Shown: positions 1-15,600, numbered from the stretch's first letter. The stretch is DNA of 64,000 nucleotides from Costus lasius (GCA_027563935.2 CM050450.1:11391957-11455956); one strand, 5' to 3'. A program made the numbers and translations. Notes: generated by a model from the sequence alone, not told the origin.

Positions 1-410
1 ATGTTCTGGGAGGTCAATAATATTCAATTGAGTATTTAAATATGCAAATTACCTTGCACACTAAGATCTTCCTATACTTCCCAATGGAATTTGGATTCTA
101 CTTAGAAATGAGAATGATATATGCATTATCACTTGCCTTAACATTTGCTTAATTGATAGGGATGAGGCAAAAAGTTTTCCAAATAATTCCATTATTTCCT
201 TACCAATATTGGACCCAACATATATTAAAAAATCAGTCAATACCGGTCAAATCTTGTACTAGTATCACTACAAGGTTGGTATCATATGTGTGTAATAAAT
301 TGACCAATATAATTAGTACCAGTACACTAGTGCAAACTAGTTAATCCTCATACTAGTACCAGTAGTAGGTTGATACTGAGTAAGTATATATATACTTTAA
401 TAGTATCGAC

Positions 411-652
411 TAAGGTTTGAAAAACCAGTCTAAATAGGTGTACCAGGTTGCTTTCGAACTGATATGCTACAGTAAAATAGTGAAATTGACTGTACTGATA
501 CAGTGCAAATCGGACTCATCTCGGACTTATACAAACCAAAAATTTCAACCAGTTCAGATTGAAGTTTCAAAATTTGGTATCAATTAGTTGCATTATTATT
601 GTATTTGGTACAGACCAGTACACTAGTATATACTAGATCAATATTTAAAATC
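411..652. mobile_element. MITE copy with AAGGTTTTAAAA-type termini
   Basis: It starts AAGGTTTGAAAAACC and ends TATTTAAAATCTTG, which are inverted relative to each other. The interior is rich in GGTACCAGT-like motifs shared with the other copies in this window. It is non-coding and degenerate. Confidence 0.5.
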
Positions 653-2431
653 TTGTTCCTTTTGGTTGTTCAATATATTTATAAGCGAGTTTTATGCTTC
701 TCCTTGCCCAAACAAAATTGTAGAACTATCCCGTATTAGTCACATAGGAAGATTTTGGGGTCCTTGGCTCTTGTTAACATGTTGATTCCTCCTCCTTTAA
801 TAGTGTAAATAATTGACCTCTAATATAAGCCTACATTCATGAATTTGTGAGGAGCCCATACATTTGTCTTTGAATATTATCCAAGTCTATTGTGATCTGT
901 TCTGAACATTGGTCCTTTTTTTTGTATTAGCTCTTTAGATCATGTCTTCAAATGTTGCTTTAGGATATTATGTTATATTATATAGGTAGGTTTGGGTCTG
1001 TGTTTTCATGTTCGGGTCATAAACAGATTGAAATTAATTGGATCAGGTCATATACAAGTTAACCCGCATAACCCATTTATATTATATTGATCATATATAC
1101 ATCATATTTATATACACTGTATTATATTATATTACAGTATATTTTATTATAGTTTATTGTATTGTATTGTATTGTACTTAAATATTTACTATGTAATATT
1201 TAATATTTAATTTAGTATGAATAATATTTATTTTATATATTTTTATATCCATTTATATGTTAAAGCAAGTTATGCTTGACAGGTTGGGTTGACCCATTTT
1301 AAATTGGATCATGTTTTGGTTGGCTGACTGACCCATTAATAAATGGGTCTGGTTCAGGTTAAGCTTAAACATGTCAAGGGTCGTATTGACATTACCAATA
1401 TATGACCCGCTAGTCATTCTTGGTTGAGGAAGAGTCAAAGAGTAACTATTTAAGGAGTTCTACATCTCCATTCTGTTTTACTCTAAATAGAGACCATAAC
1501 ATTCAGACAATTTGGATAAATAGACATACACTTAAAGGTCATAGTAAGATGTATCCCATATACAATAAATGCGTCCTTCAGTGACTGCTTGAGTAATCAT
1601 AGGCCTAACTACAATTTGGGTTTACAACATCTAGGATATTGCCTATATTCGCTGCCTGAACTATAGTCTCTAGAAGAAAATTAACATGAATTGAATGCCC
1701 ACCTAGAAAGCCTTAACCATTGAATGCCTAGTCTAGCAGAGTAGCAGGTGAACCCCCTTGTACACCAACATGCCAAGTTCTTGCATTATTCTACTTCTTG
1801 GATGGATCTTGGGTCTTAAGAGCCATTAGGCACTAACCAGGAGACCACTGATTTATTGCAAATAGGCTTATGGTGCTCAAACCTTAATACTGTAGTATAT
1901 ACATCTGAGCAAAACTGACCCTTGTTTTGAAGGCTTTGGCATGAACCATATATAAGAGTTTCCCAGTAGCACTGGCCATCCTTTCAATGAGCATTGATAT
2001 CCACTAGTGCAGTGATAGATCAATATTCTTCCCCCTAAATTGAGTTAGTCAAAAAGTTAAATGTTAGAATGTTGATCTTATATAATATCATTGCCTGGTT
2101 GGAAAGTTAATCTATTTATTATTGTTAGGCCTGTTGGATCCTCTATTGTGGGGTTACAAATCAGTTTATGTAAGATCTCTGATAATGTCATTATGCAGCT
2201 ATCATGAGTATTGCACATGTTCTTAAAAGAGCTCCTTTAAAAGCCATAGATATCTTCAGATATAGTTTGTCCCAAGAACTCAAAGGACAATTATCTAGAT
2301 TGCAAAAACAAAAGCGCATGTAAGTTGATTACCACTTGTAAGGGACATAATAAGGTTAAAAAAGATTCACGCCATTCATTTTATAGCAAAATTAATTTAT
2401 TGACATTTCTATGAAACCATTTGCTTATAGT

Positions 2432-2633
2432 CAAGGTTTTAAAAACTGGCTTATATCACTGTGGGGAAGCATGTACCAGCTATTAGTACAAAATTGATTA
2501 AACCTTGACCAATACATATATTAATTGTACCGACCAATACTGTTGGTACAATGCATTGGTATGGACCTGTACTAATTGGTGTATACTGGTTTGACAGTGG
2601 ACCAATACATCCGGACCGGTATTTAAAACCTTG
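2432..2633. mobile_element. MITE, best-preserved copy of the CAAGGTTTTAAA family
   Basis: Terminal inverted repeats CAAGGTTTTAAAAACTGG and CCGGTATTTAAAACCTTG bound a 202-bp element rich in GGTAC / ACCAAT motifs. The TSD is not clear. The minus-strand reading frame that crosses it is not a gene. Confidence 0.65.
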
Positions 2634-3463
2634 CTTCACCTTAGTTCTATTCTCTTTATAACAAGTTGAATATTGGTATTTAGGCTTTAGCTTAAGGGAA
2701 AATGTTAGAATTGACGTTAGTCTCTTTAGTCCTGTGAACAAATTTACTTTGCTAATTTTCTTATTTGCTTTGTTGGTCATCATTATGACCTTGTAATAAA
2801 TAACTCTATTTTCAAGAAGATTTTTTGTCTCATCCAACTGAATCTTGTTTATAAAGGTGAAAATAAGAGGAAAGTGTTGAAGGTTTTGAACGTTGGTTTG
2901 TGGTTCTTATCACTTACTTTCATTAGTCTTGCAACATTTCTTTTGATTAAGATTAGTGTTAGTCTCTTCATCCCACATTAACAAATTTACCTTGTTTATT
3001 TGTTTATTGGTCTGTAGAAAACCTTGTAATAATATTTTTTTTTGCAATAAGTCATTCTTTTTTCTCATCCAACTGATCTTGTAACTTTCTGTTCTTGTAA
3101 ACTTTCATTAATCTTGCAATATTTAATATGATTCACTTTATTTCAAAGATGTAATTCTTGTGAAGTAAATGTTCTTCCAATATGCAATTATTTGTTAGCG
3201 CTTTAAAGTGAAAACAATCAGAATATGTTGCAAATCAAATTAGTATCCATCAATATTGCTCAAAGCATTGAGTAGAAAGTTTGTTGGACATGTTGGATGT
3301 ACGTTGTTAAGGATATTTACGAAGCATTCTAGAGACATTTAACAATTAAACTTTGTGCACTCTATCATTAATCATTTTTTATATCGTTGTGAATCATTGC
3401 TAAGTTCATCCTTTGATCACTGCATGAAGCTGACAAAATCTATTGTTTTCTTTATGCGTACAG

Positions 3464-3661
3464 GATCTTGATATTTTCATTGATGCAACTCTGCAATTTT
3501 ATGGAGAAAAGAAATTTTTGGAGAACACTCCTATTCCTCTGGCTTTAGAAAAGGATAATGATCCTCGGTTATTATCATCACCTTTAAAATTCCCAGGGAA
3601 ACTGACGGTTGATGTATTGAATAATAGGCTTTTTATTTCAGATAGCAACCATAATAGAATT
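3464..3661 (+). CDS. SOQ1: SOQ1-like exon a: post-thioredoxin linker and first NHL blade
   Basis: Acceptor CAG at 3461-3463, donor GTGAGC at 3662; 66 codons, phase 0 at both ends. It encodes the [15 protein letters not shown] linker, the conserved [16 protein letters not shown] segment and the first blade ending SDSNHNRI. Confidence 0.9.
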
Positions 3662-6600
3662 GTGAGCATTCTTGTTTTGCCTTAATAATTTTAACAAAAC
3701 ATGGTTTGATCTTTGTCAAACGACTAGGAATTATCTGCAAGGATATTTACTAGTAACTAGTAACCATTAGCAAACATAATTGAGTCTTTTATTTCGTGTT
3801 TGTCTTAATTAGTAGCTTTCTATCCTTGCAATTTTATGACCAGGTGGTTACTGACCTGGAGGGGAGTTTTATTATTCAAGTCGGGGTCACAGGAGATGAA
3901 GGGCTAAATGATGGTACCTTTGACCAAGCTACATTCAATCGTCCTCAGGTTAGGTTTATTAAATTGAATTTTTGGATTTTGTGAGTTGTTGCACTGTTGA
4001 ATTTATAGTAAACACCAGGAGAAGAGATGGGAGCAGGAAAAAGGCGAGGGTTAAGGATATGCTGGAAAGTTAGCTTGTGATTCCTAATTTTTATTGACAC
4101 CCTGATGTTTTAGTCCTGAAAAGGAGAAGAAAATTATATTGGTATGTAAGTATTACACCCTGATCTCAACATCAAAGCATAACAACAATACCGAATATAA
4201 AAAAATTATGCATAAATGAAATATCTCTAACTATTACATTGCCATTATTCAACTGATACAATCTATATCTATCCACTAAAATTGTAAATAAATAACATGA
4301 TCAAAATTATTACATGTCTAATTCTAATTCTAATAAATAAAGTTGAATCTCTTGGCCATTGGTAATGCAGGTTGTCTTTCTTTAGGATCTAAAAAAGAAC
4401 AATAATTCCCTTACACATCTAGTAAGCCTTTTCCTAGAATCAAGGTCTAAGAGTAAGATATGATGACAAGTAGAGTCACAATATAACGAAAGATATAATT
4501 TGTAAGTGAAAGATATCAACAAATATAGCAATACATCAATAACAGGCATGAGTGCTCAATAACATGAATCATAATATCAATTATATCATGGTAGACAGTT
4601 TTTGCACAATCCATGAGAAGCATATACATACATATATATCAGCTCATCAAATTGCTATCCAAAAATAATGCACCACAATGGTGGTAAACATACCCAGTAT
4701 GCCAACAAATCTATGCCATGCAATGCCAATATTAGACTCCTCCCATCCCACATCCGGTGATGATATGATCTTTAAATCAACAGTAATACTACTAGCAACA
4801 ACAGAATAAAAACCACTCTCTATCGGTATGGGTAGTATGTGCTAGTTTGACTTTGTATCGGTATCAATACACGGTAAATATATATATGATTGGTATTGGT
4901 CAGTGCCATGCATTAGTTCAATCTGACTATAGATTGGTACGCCGGTACATACCGGTATCTTGAACCATGGGCAACAGTCTACACACAATGGACTCAACGT
5001 CCTATACTAGTGGCAGGGCAAACAATGATATATCATATTAAAAGTATATAAATCCAATAGAAACATATAACATATCATCTGTGATCAATATAGTACTCAT
5101 ATAATATGAATAAACAATAACAATATCATGATAAATCAATTAGTTTACTGCTATAGAAGGAATGATTGAGGACTTACCAGTAAATTTGAAACAAAAGGTG
5201 ATGATAAGGATGACAGATAGTTTATCGGAGTCCACATGAATTTGTGGTTCAAACGGCACGAATTGGTCCAAATAGTGTTAGGTGAATAGTAATCAGTTCA
5301 GCACACTGATTGTAGTTAAACAATGTAACCAAATTAATTTCTCTACCATTTTGTTAACACATACCAAATTTTTTATTTAACCTACATAAGTTTCATTTTT
5401 GCAAGAAAGACTATATTCATTGATAGATCACTATGATCACTTGATATCAAAACACAGAATGATTCAGATGATATAGTAACTTATTACTAAATGTAAGTGG
5501 TCTTATACTCAAACTACAAGATACTGATGCGTGATATCACTATGTTCACTTGTTCCAAAATCAACTGAAACCCTATCTGCTTTTTCAAAGCTGCATAGTA
5601 GATACAATCTTAGAAGATAGTTGCTGAGTGCTGACAAAGATTTATGAATGGTCCAACGATGGTCTTGACCTGTCATCTCATGAGTTCCATACTGAAATTT
5701 GAATTCATATACTGTTCCAATGCTGCTTTTGTCACATGGCTGGACTAGTACATGTGCATGGTATACCTAGCCAAATGCATTGTTTTGCAACTCAAGCAAT
5801 TGGTATATTTTTCTATATCCTTTTGCAATTTTCTGATATGACGCTCTGTTATATTAGATTGCAGGTTATCATTGACTAGATTAGTTATCACTCTCTTATA
5901 TTAGATTAATGGTTATCATTGACTACACTTAAGTTTTCTCTACCTGTACAAACAAATTATCAACTATTTGATTGCGATAGTGATTTAAAATTGCACCACA
6001 CAGAGAGAATGGCTGAGTCCTGCATGGCTGGCTAATTTGGGGTCCTTAATGCCCTTGTAGTTTAGGAAGATACGTACATCAATTTGAACAGCTTTTTTGA
6101 GGATCTTAAAGGCCTTTATTTATTTGGAGACTAAAAGCTTAATCTATTATGGAAGGGACAATTTAATAGTAAGTCTTGAGTTAGGCAAGGGATTAGGAAG
6201 TTTGTACTTAATCTCAATATTTGAAGAACCATGGTCAAACACTTACAATACAAGTATTTTTGTTGTTAGTTAAATAATTTATTGTATCCAACTTATTTTA
6301 TCTTTCTTGTTTTACTAAAATTTATTTGCTTCCAGGGTCTTGCGTACAATCCAAAGAAAAATCTTTTGTATGTAGCAGACACTGAGAATCATGCATTAAG
6401 GTATGTGCCAAAATGGTGAAAAAGGAACAATTATATAATACATCTCATTTGTTACAGTCGGTACATTATATCCTGTCTACTCATTCCTCAATACTCTACA
6501 GATGTAGCAACATAATCCAAGGTTCGAAGTTTCGGACCTACTGGTCGTACGGGACCAAAACCTAGTGGTTCCAGGGGGCGGAGCAGCGGAAGAAAAAAAA

Positions 6601-9600
6601 AAGAAGAAAGAAAAAGAGGAAGAGAAAGAAGAGGAAGAAGAAGAAGAGGAGGACATGCGTACCATCGTGTCCGCCACTCGCTGGCACGCCCCAGCCTCGC
6701 CTTCTTCCTTCTCCTGCTCTACCCGTTGCCTGTTGCTCCACCCTTATGGTCCGGCCCGGACCTTCAACGGACTGGTCTAAACCGAAAAAACTAGCCGGTT
6801 CAAGTCTATTTTAAAAACCTTAATATAATCTAATATCTTTCAAAATTAGACACAAATTTTCTTACCATTTGATTTGGGTTTGTGGTTTTATATGCATTAT
6901 ATTAAATATTTAGTAAAGGAGCTACCAATGTAGAATATTAGTATGTTTAATAGTAGAGGTTTAGTCCCACATTGTTTAGAGTAATAGTTATAGTAAAGGG
7001 ATGTCTCTTAACACATGTACTGCACTTCCTCTTTTATTTTGTAAAAATTAACTCTTTCCTTGTTTCAACTTTGTATGTCAAGTTTACAATCCTAGCTATT
7101 TCCCTCTTCCCTTAACCCTAATTGTTCCTCTCCTTGAACTGCATTAGTCTCTATCCCCTATTTTCACTCTCTTCTCTCTCTTGACTTGCAACAAGTTTTT
7201 TGCTAGTCTCTATATCTCCACTAACTCCTACAACCTCCAACACTTGTCCATGTATGTTGGTATCCTTTTTGTGCTGGTACCACAAATGTATCAATCAAGG
7301 AATTAAAAATCAATCCATACCTCCCAACATGGTGGTATAAACTGATTCAATGTATATATATATATAGGAGTACGGATCTGATCATGGACCGGTACTCTAG
7401 TATGGATCTATGTCTTAAACTTTGGTATCAATGTGATTTGGCATACTGATTGTGAAGAGGGATACAAAGAGGATGGTTTTCATGCATGGTGTGAAGATGA
7501 GAGTGTTTCTCTCTTGCTATTTGAGGTATTTAGGAGCAACGTGTAAGGTCTCCATCCATATTGAGTGGTACGCTTGGTACAAGCCAATCCGAGATATGAG
7601 CAGATTGATACACTAATGTGTTGGTATGCTGACCATGAATACATCTATGTGTTGGTAACTTGGTCCATGGTTCTAAATATTGGTTTGTAACCTATTATTG
7701 GACCGGTATGTACCTACTGGTATTGGTCTGTACTGACTAATCAATTTTAATTATATATATGTGTGTGTTGTGGTGGTGGTTACAAATCGATTGGATTGGT
7801 TTTTGAAGCCATGTTTGGTACCACTAGAGATTGAAAATCTTGTTCATGAGTATATGTAGCCAATGGCATTCAAACTATTATCTTGTAAAGGATGAATCTT
7901 GAGGTATCTAAAGAAAAGTAGTCCTTGCCAGCCTACATTTGTTATATAGCTTCATATGGGTTTACATATATCACGAGGTATTTAGCCTAACCTTAGCAAC
8001 CACCTCCCCATCCCTTTGGTTGGCTAGTTTGACGGGAATGACTGCAGTATCCTTTGAACTGACTTGATACCTTCTTGGTTAGCCCATCCTTTAAGTTCTA
8101 TGAGGATAAACATGGGTTGGGGAGAGGGGGCCAATCAAGGGGTCTTGCCTTATGCCATGAGGACTGAGCATACAGGTGAAACTTTAGGTAGTTCATCCAA
8201 GAGTTGAATTTAAAATTGCTTTGCCAATTTTAGAATCCCCTAGAATGGCCATCGCAAAGGAGTGGCCCACGATCATTAGAGGGAGGAAACAGGCTTTCTC
8301 ATTTATAAAGTTCACCATCTGTTGGTGGATGGCAAGAACTATGTCATGTTTGCACTAGATATATTAGCTTGACTTGGCAAAGTGGGTCCCTTTTTGCTTG
8401 AAGTCTAGATCCTAAGACCAGAAAGCTTTTAGTTTTGACCATTTGGGTGAGGCTGGATGAGTCGACCTTGTGCCCCCGAACTTGTCTTCCAAAAAGAAAG
8501 CCTAATTAAACTCCCTAATTGGAGCCACGGCTTTATGCAGTACTACTTAAAAATTAAATCTCTGCAAAAGTCCCACACAGTCTTGTGAGACACTTCAGGA
8601 TAGAGCGAGCAGAGATCCAAAAGGGTGGGCAATAGCCCCTACTAGCTTGAATTGCTCTGGAGATAATCTACTTAGAAACCTCAATCTACTAGAAATCTAG
8701 CCACATAGGATCCCTTATAGACTAGATTCCCTTTGCTTGGATGGCAATATAGTCAAGTTTGTGCCACCACCCTGTTCATATTTATTACTAACGTGCATTT
8801 ACCAGTTTAGTCAAATCTACTAGTATGACCAAGTATTAGAATTACCTCATCACGATTCAATACAGAATTTGATTTTGGCTAATCTTCAAGTTCAAGGGGT
8901 TGGATTTGTAAGTCAATATTCCATATTTTCATGTATGGACAATGTACTAAACATATCTGTTTCATACTCTCAGGGTGGTTGATTTTGTTAATGAGACTGT
9001 AAAAACACTTGCTGGTAATGGAAACAAAGGTTCTGACTATAGTGGAGGGCGTCAAGGAACTAATCAGGTATGATACTTTAAAATCTCATTTTAGCTAATA
9101 TTTTTCTTTTTTGTTATGTAACGCTTTTTCTCTTTACTGCATAAAGAAATTCTTCCAGCAAAAAATTGCTACTGCATATTCTTTAGTTACAGTTCTGTTC
9201 TGTTTACATGATCGCTTGTGCTTGATTTTATCTCTCCATTAGGTGCTGAATTCTCCATGGGATCTTTGTTATGAACCCTCTAGCGAGAAAGTTTATATTG
9301 CAATGGCTGGGCAGCACCAGATCTGGGAGCACAATACACTCAATGGAGTTACAAAAGCATTTAGTGGTGATGGCTATGAAAGAAATTTGAACGGCTCAAG
9401 GTAGTTTTTCTTCTGAGATTTTCTTAAGAGTTTTACAAATTAGAAGTTGTCAATATTTTCCAATGATTCACACTAAACTTACTAGGTTTTCTTATTTAAT
9501 GTTCTCAAAGATCATTTACATAAACTGCTACTTCACAATGTGCAGTAATCATCTTGTTAACTTTCTTAAAGTTGCTTTTGTTGTCAATCACTAGTTGAAC

Positions 9601-12600
9601 TATATACTTGGTTCATAAGCCCACCGATATATGCTGCATCATGATACAAAACCTATATATCTATTGACGTGTGAAATATTATTTTTTAATATAATATATA
9701 AGAAAATTAGGTTTATTCTAGTGGGCCTAGTTAAACATCATTTGTTAGAGTGATATTGAAACCCTCCTATTGGGAAAATTTTCCTAGGCATGCCCCCTTA
9801 GCACCTCCTAGAATTTCAGAATCAGATCTTAAAGCAGGTCCAAATTCGTGAATCCTAAAGCATTGTTAGCCCCATTTAACGTCTCGTTACTCATGGTATA
9901 GCTAATTCTGGATACTTTTATAATTTCATTAACCCCGCGTATTCTCTCTCCTTCGCTAGAAATTTTTTCCTTACTCCTCTAGCTCTCTCACTCTCTTGCC
10001 TCTCACCTCAAAAAAAATTTCCCTCGTCCTCGTCGACCTTTCGCTCTTGCTCTAGAGCTTGGTGTTTTTTTTCACTCTTGACTCTTGCTCTTCTCATTCT
10101 CTTGCCTCTCACATTAAAAAAAAATTTTTCATCCTCGCTGACCTCTCGCCGAAGACCCTAGAGTTTGGTTTTTTTTTCCTTACTCAAGGAAATTTTTTCC
10201 TCTCTCGGCTCCTACTCTCTCACTCTCGCCTCTCACTTTGAAAAAATTTTCCTGTGTCCTTGCTGACTTCTCACCGAAGACCCTAGAGCTTGGTGTCTTT
10301 TCCTTCCCTAGGGTCACATGCTTCTCCGTGGTGTGATAGCAAGTAAAAGGTTGAATACTGGTATGAAAGAGGAATTGAGGAGCTACTTCAAGAGAATACT
10401 AGGCAGCAAGCTTATCAAAATCGCGAGTTGACTCGTCCGAGTCAACGAGTTTACGTGTTGGCAGCATAGCAGCGAGTCAACTCGGTGTTAAAAACATTTT
10501 TTATAGTTAACTGGGTCAAAATCGCTAGTCAACTCGGTGAAATCGGTTGAATCGGACGAGTTGGACCGAGTTAACCGAGTTAACTTCGTTAACTCTGTGC
10601 AGCCGCTTCGTGTTCCGAAAATCAAAAGGAAACAAGGTAGTCGCTTCGTCTTCCGAAAATCAAAAGGAAACAGATGAAGAGTAAGGTAAGATTTCACATT
10701 CCTTATTTTGTTCGCATGCAATCTTTCGTTTTTGGTAGAAAACGGCACGGCACTTGCGATCTGCTCCCGTCGCCGCCAGAAGCTGCTCCAGCCGCCTTCG
10801 CTTCCCAACTGCTGCTATGTCGCCGCCTGACTTCCAGCCGCTGGTTGCTCTGCCGGCAGAACCCAGGTGTGTGATTCCTTCCCCCCCGCAAGGCGGACAC
10901 GCCTCCCTCCCCGATTTTCACCTCAGCCGTCTGATTTAGCGGACACGTTCCCCGATTTCCCCTCAGCCGTCTGATTTACACCCACCCACCCCCCGGGGAA
11001 CAGTCAAAAACTGTGTGCTGATGCCCCCGACACTTGCTTTTTAGTGTGTTTTTTTGTTTTTACTCTGTTTTTTTTTGTGACAGTACATGTTATGATTCAC
11101 GGTGAGCCTTCCCCGTAGTTAGTTTTCTTTTTTCCTGTGAAAATAAAATACCAATCGGCATGTTATTATATGTGCATTCATTATAGTCTTACTTAGTCTT
11201 CCAGCATACTATTTGTCTATTAATAATTTATATTATTTTATTTCTTTCATCGTAGGTGAATAGAAACATCAAATATGTCTAGCAACAACAAATTGAAAAG
11301 AAAGAATGCTGCTGGGAATCGATCTGATATTGGTTGGGAACATGGTATTGAAGTTGAAAATAATTCAAGAAAAATTAAGTGTAAATTTTGTGAAAAAATC
11401 ATTGCTGGAGGAATATATCGTTTTAAACATCATTTGGCTTGCACTAGAAAGGATGTTGAGGCATGTAGAAGTGTTCCAGATGAGGTGAAAAAACAAATGA
11501 TGAATGTGGTTGGAAAACTTGCACTTGATGCAATTAATAAACATAGTAGTATTCATGACATTGGAGAAGATATTAGAGAAGAAAGCCAAGAAACTAATGT
11601 AAACAAAAAAGGAAAAAATATCTTAGAATCTTTTGTGAAAACAAGTGCAGCTCAACAGATTACAATAAACAACATGTTCAAGAGAGATTTAAGAGATGAA
11701 GCCTGTTAACAAATTGCAAGATTTTTTTACACAAGTGCCATTCCTTTCAATTGTGTTAAAAACCCAGAGTTTGTTAAGATGCTTGAACTAGTTGGTAAAT
11801 ATGGTTGTGGTTTTAAGCCACCATCTTATCATGAGATTAGAGAGACACTTTTGAAAAAAGAGGTGAAGAAGACAACAGACATGCTTGAAGAGAATAAACT
11901 TGAATGGAAAAAAAATGGTTGTTCAATTATGTCAATTATGTCAGATGGATGGACAGATAAAAAAAGAAGATCAATTTGTAACTTTTTGGTAAATAGTCCT
12001 AAAGGAACTATTTTTTTATCTTCAATTGATACATCTGACATTTCTAAAACAGCTGAAAAAGTTTTTGAAATGCTAGATGAGGTTGTTGAGAAGGTTGGAG
12101 AAGATAATGTTGTGCAAATCATTACTGATAATGCGGCAAATTATAAGGCTGCTGGAGAGATGTTGATGCAAAAAAGAAAAAGATTATTTTGGACACCATG
12201 TGCTGCACATTGTATAGATTTAATTCTTGAAGATTTGGAAAAGAAAATTAGCACTCACCGATTGACCATTTGTAAAGGAAGAAAGATTACTTCATTTATT
12301 TATTCAAGAACTTTGCTGATTTCAATGTTAAGACATTTTACAAAAGGGAGAGATCTAATTAGGCCAGCAAGAACTCGATTTGCCACATCATACTTAACTT
12401 TGGGATGCCTTAGTGACTTGAAAGGTTCTTTGATAAATATGTTCACTCTACTCAATGGAAGGCATGCAAGTTTGCAACACTTGATGAAGGAAAAAAAATT
12501 CAGCAAGTTGTTTTGGATAGTAAATTTTGGAGGGACATTTTGACATGCCTTAAAGCAGCATTTCCACTTATTAAAGTGCTTCGATTAGTTGATTCAGATG

Positions 12601-15600
12601 AGAAACCAGCCATGGGCTTTATTTATGAGGAGATGGATCGAGCAAAAGAAAAAATTCAATTAAATTTTAACAATATCAAGAAGAGGTAACCTTAAATTCT
12701 AGTTATCTAAGTTTTATTATTTATGCCTTTAACTTTTTTCAATTGTCTTTTTAACAGATATGAGCCTATTTGGGAAATTATTGATAATAGATGGGATGTA
12801 CAATTGCATAGGCCCTTGCATGCAGCTGCATACTATTTAAATCCTCAATTTCATTATAGTTCAAACTTCAAACCAGATGCTGAAGTGAAAAGAGGACTGT
12901 ATAATTGTTTAGCAAGAATGGTCCCTTCTCTTGATGAAAGAAGGAAGATTGATTTACAGCTTGAAGATTTTAAGGAAGCAAAAGGATTATTTGGTATTGA
13001 AGCTGCAATCTTGGCCAGAGAGACTAAACTTCCTGCAAAATGGTGGGATTTTTATGGTGATGATTGTATAGAGCTACAAAGATTTGCAATTCGAATCTTA
13101 AGTTTAACATGCAGCTCTTCTGGATGTGAGCGAAATTGGAGCGTATTTGAAATGGTTAGTACTTAGTAACTCAAATTTATCTATTTAGCAATATATTAAT
13201 AGGTTTTTTTATGCATAACTAATGTATAATTTTATATTTTATAGGTTCATACGAAAAAAAGAAATCGATTGCATCAAAGTAAGATGAATGATTTGGTTTT
13301 TGTGATGCATAACTTGAAGCTGAAAAATCAAAATAAGAAAAGGACATTTAGAGAAGCTACTTTTGATGAGCTCCCTTCTGATGATGAATGGATAATAGAG
13401 ACAGAAGATGGACAACCAAGTTCAACAACAAATAATTGGCTTGATATTCTCACATCTGAAGATAATGAGTTGAGACTTGGAGATCAAGAGATGCAATTTA
13501 GTGATCAAGATATGGAAGGAAATACTATTGTTGAAGAAAATGAGCAAGTCAATCATTCAAAAGACTTAGAGTTGAATTTGGATGAAGGCCATGACCATGA
13601 GGATGAGATAAATGAAGAGGATGAAGAGAGTGATGAAGATTTGGAAATTCAAGCTTCGGAAAATTTATTTTAGTTTTTTTGTGATCAATGATGTTCTTTA
13701 CTTTATTTTATATTTTGGAATTTGAATGTCATTTTGGCTTAGACTTCACTCTTTAGTCTTTATTGTTTACTATTTTACTTTTAAAAACATACACTGGGAG
13801 TCTGTGACACATTTCTTTTATAATCACTTGTTGATGTTATGGTTGTATTTTAGAATTGGTATCTAGTACATCTTTATATTGTATACTTTAATATATGCAC
13901 ATAATTTATAAAATATTATTATTATATTATAATTATAGGATCTTACGATCCTACGATTCGATCTTACGATCCGATCCTATGGAGCCTCTACCGTTCCTAG
14001 GTAGGATCACGATCCTGATAACCTTACTAGGCAGGAAGAGAAATTATTTAGTTTATCCACGATCTGTATGAGTTTATCCCCGATCTTGTTTAGTTTATCC
14101 ACGAATTGACTTATTTTATGTATAGGATGATTGGTTTGAAAGTGAAAATAAGTTTCTAAATGATATTGGTGTAATTGTATTACTTATCCACGATCTATGA
14201 AGGTTTATCCATAATCTGGTTTAGTATATCCATGAATTGACGTAGTTTTTGTACAAGATGATTGGTTTGAAAGTAAAAATAACTTTCTAAATGATATTGG
14301 TATAATTGTGTTCATTATCCATGATCCGTGTGGGTTTATCCACGAATTGACTTAGCTTACCTACATGATAGGTAGGTTTAAAAGTAAAAATAATTTTCTT
14401 AATGATATTAGTGTAATTGTGTTGCTTATCCACGATCTGTGTGGGTTTATTCACAATCATACAAGCTCTATCCACTATCACACTGGCTCTGGCCACGATC
14501 TTACAAGTTATATCTACATCATACAAGCTCTGTCCACGATCATACAGGCTATATCCACAATCATACAGGCTGTATCCATGATCATACAGGCTCTGTCTAT
14601 GATCATACATGCTATATCCACATTACACAAGCTCTGTCCATGATCATACAGGCTGTCTCTACGATTATACAGGCTGTATCTATGATCATACAGGTTCTGT
14701 CCACGATCATATAGGTTGTATCCACTATCACACAGGCTTTGTCCATGATCATATAGGCTCTATTCATGATTATACATGCTTTATCCACCATCACACAGGG
14801 TCTATCCACCATCATATATGATGTATCCACGATCATATAAGCTCTATCCACGATCATACAGGCTCTATCCACCATCACATAGGCTCTATCCATAATCATG
14901 TAGGTTTATCCACGATTATGCAGGTTGTATCCACGATCATACAGGTTGTATCCACAATCATATAGGCTGTATCCACCATCATATAGGCTCTATCCATGAT
15001 CATACATGCTTTATCCACCATCACACAGGCTCTATTTACTATCATACATGCTCTGTCCATGATCATACAGGCTGTATTCATGATCATACAAGCTCTATCT
15101 ATGATCATACAGGCTCTATCCACCATTACACAAGTTGTATCCACGATCATACATGCTGTATCCACGATCATATAGGCTCTCTCCATGATAAAATAGAGCC
15201 CATCTACGATAACATAACTCTATTCACTCTAAAATAGATTGTATTCACTATAGCATAAGCTCTATCCACCATAGCTTAGACTCTATCCACGATAAAATAG
15301 AGCCTATCCACGATAACATAAGAGTTATGCTATAGTGGATGAGCTCTATTTTAATGTGGATAGAGCTTAGGTTATGGTAGATACAATCTATTTTATAGTT
15401 GATAGAGTTATGTTATTATGGACGTGCTTTATTTTATTGTAGATAGAGCCTAGGCTATGGTGGATAAAACTTCTGTTATGCGGATACAATATATTTTATA
15501 GTGGATATAGTTTTGCTATTGTGGATAATCTCTATTTTATCGTGGATAGAGCTTAGACTATGGTGGATACAATTTATTTTATAGTGGATAGAGTTATACT

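Larger units (their letters stand above)
1..3463 (+). other. SOQ1-like intron (partial), AT-rich with MITE relics
   Basis: No coding exon was found. The stretch holds two MITE copies listed separately. At about 985-1420 is a pair of divergent GGGTCA / TGACCC-rich arms around an AT-rich core, which looks like a degenerate hAT-type MITE. The rest is unrecognised. Confidence 0.5.

Noticed and set aside
1..30. In-frame ATG at base 1 as a possible SOQ1 exon piece (MFWEVN)
   Set aside because: Only ten codons before a stop and no match to the expected thioredoxin-domain sequence; probably intron.
6477..6780. Glu-rich and Ser-rich frames
   Set aside because: Same purine tract artefact as at 21 kb.
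14287..15186. Long open frames with 7-residue periodicity (IVDRACM-type and HDHTGSI-type)
   Set aside because: They are produced by the 21-bp tandem repeat, which stays open on both strands; no start context, no family, and inverted copies behave the same.
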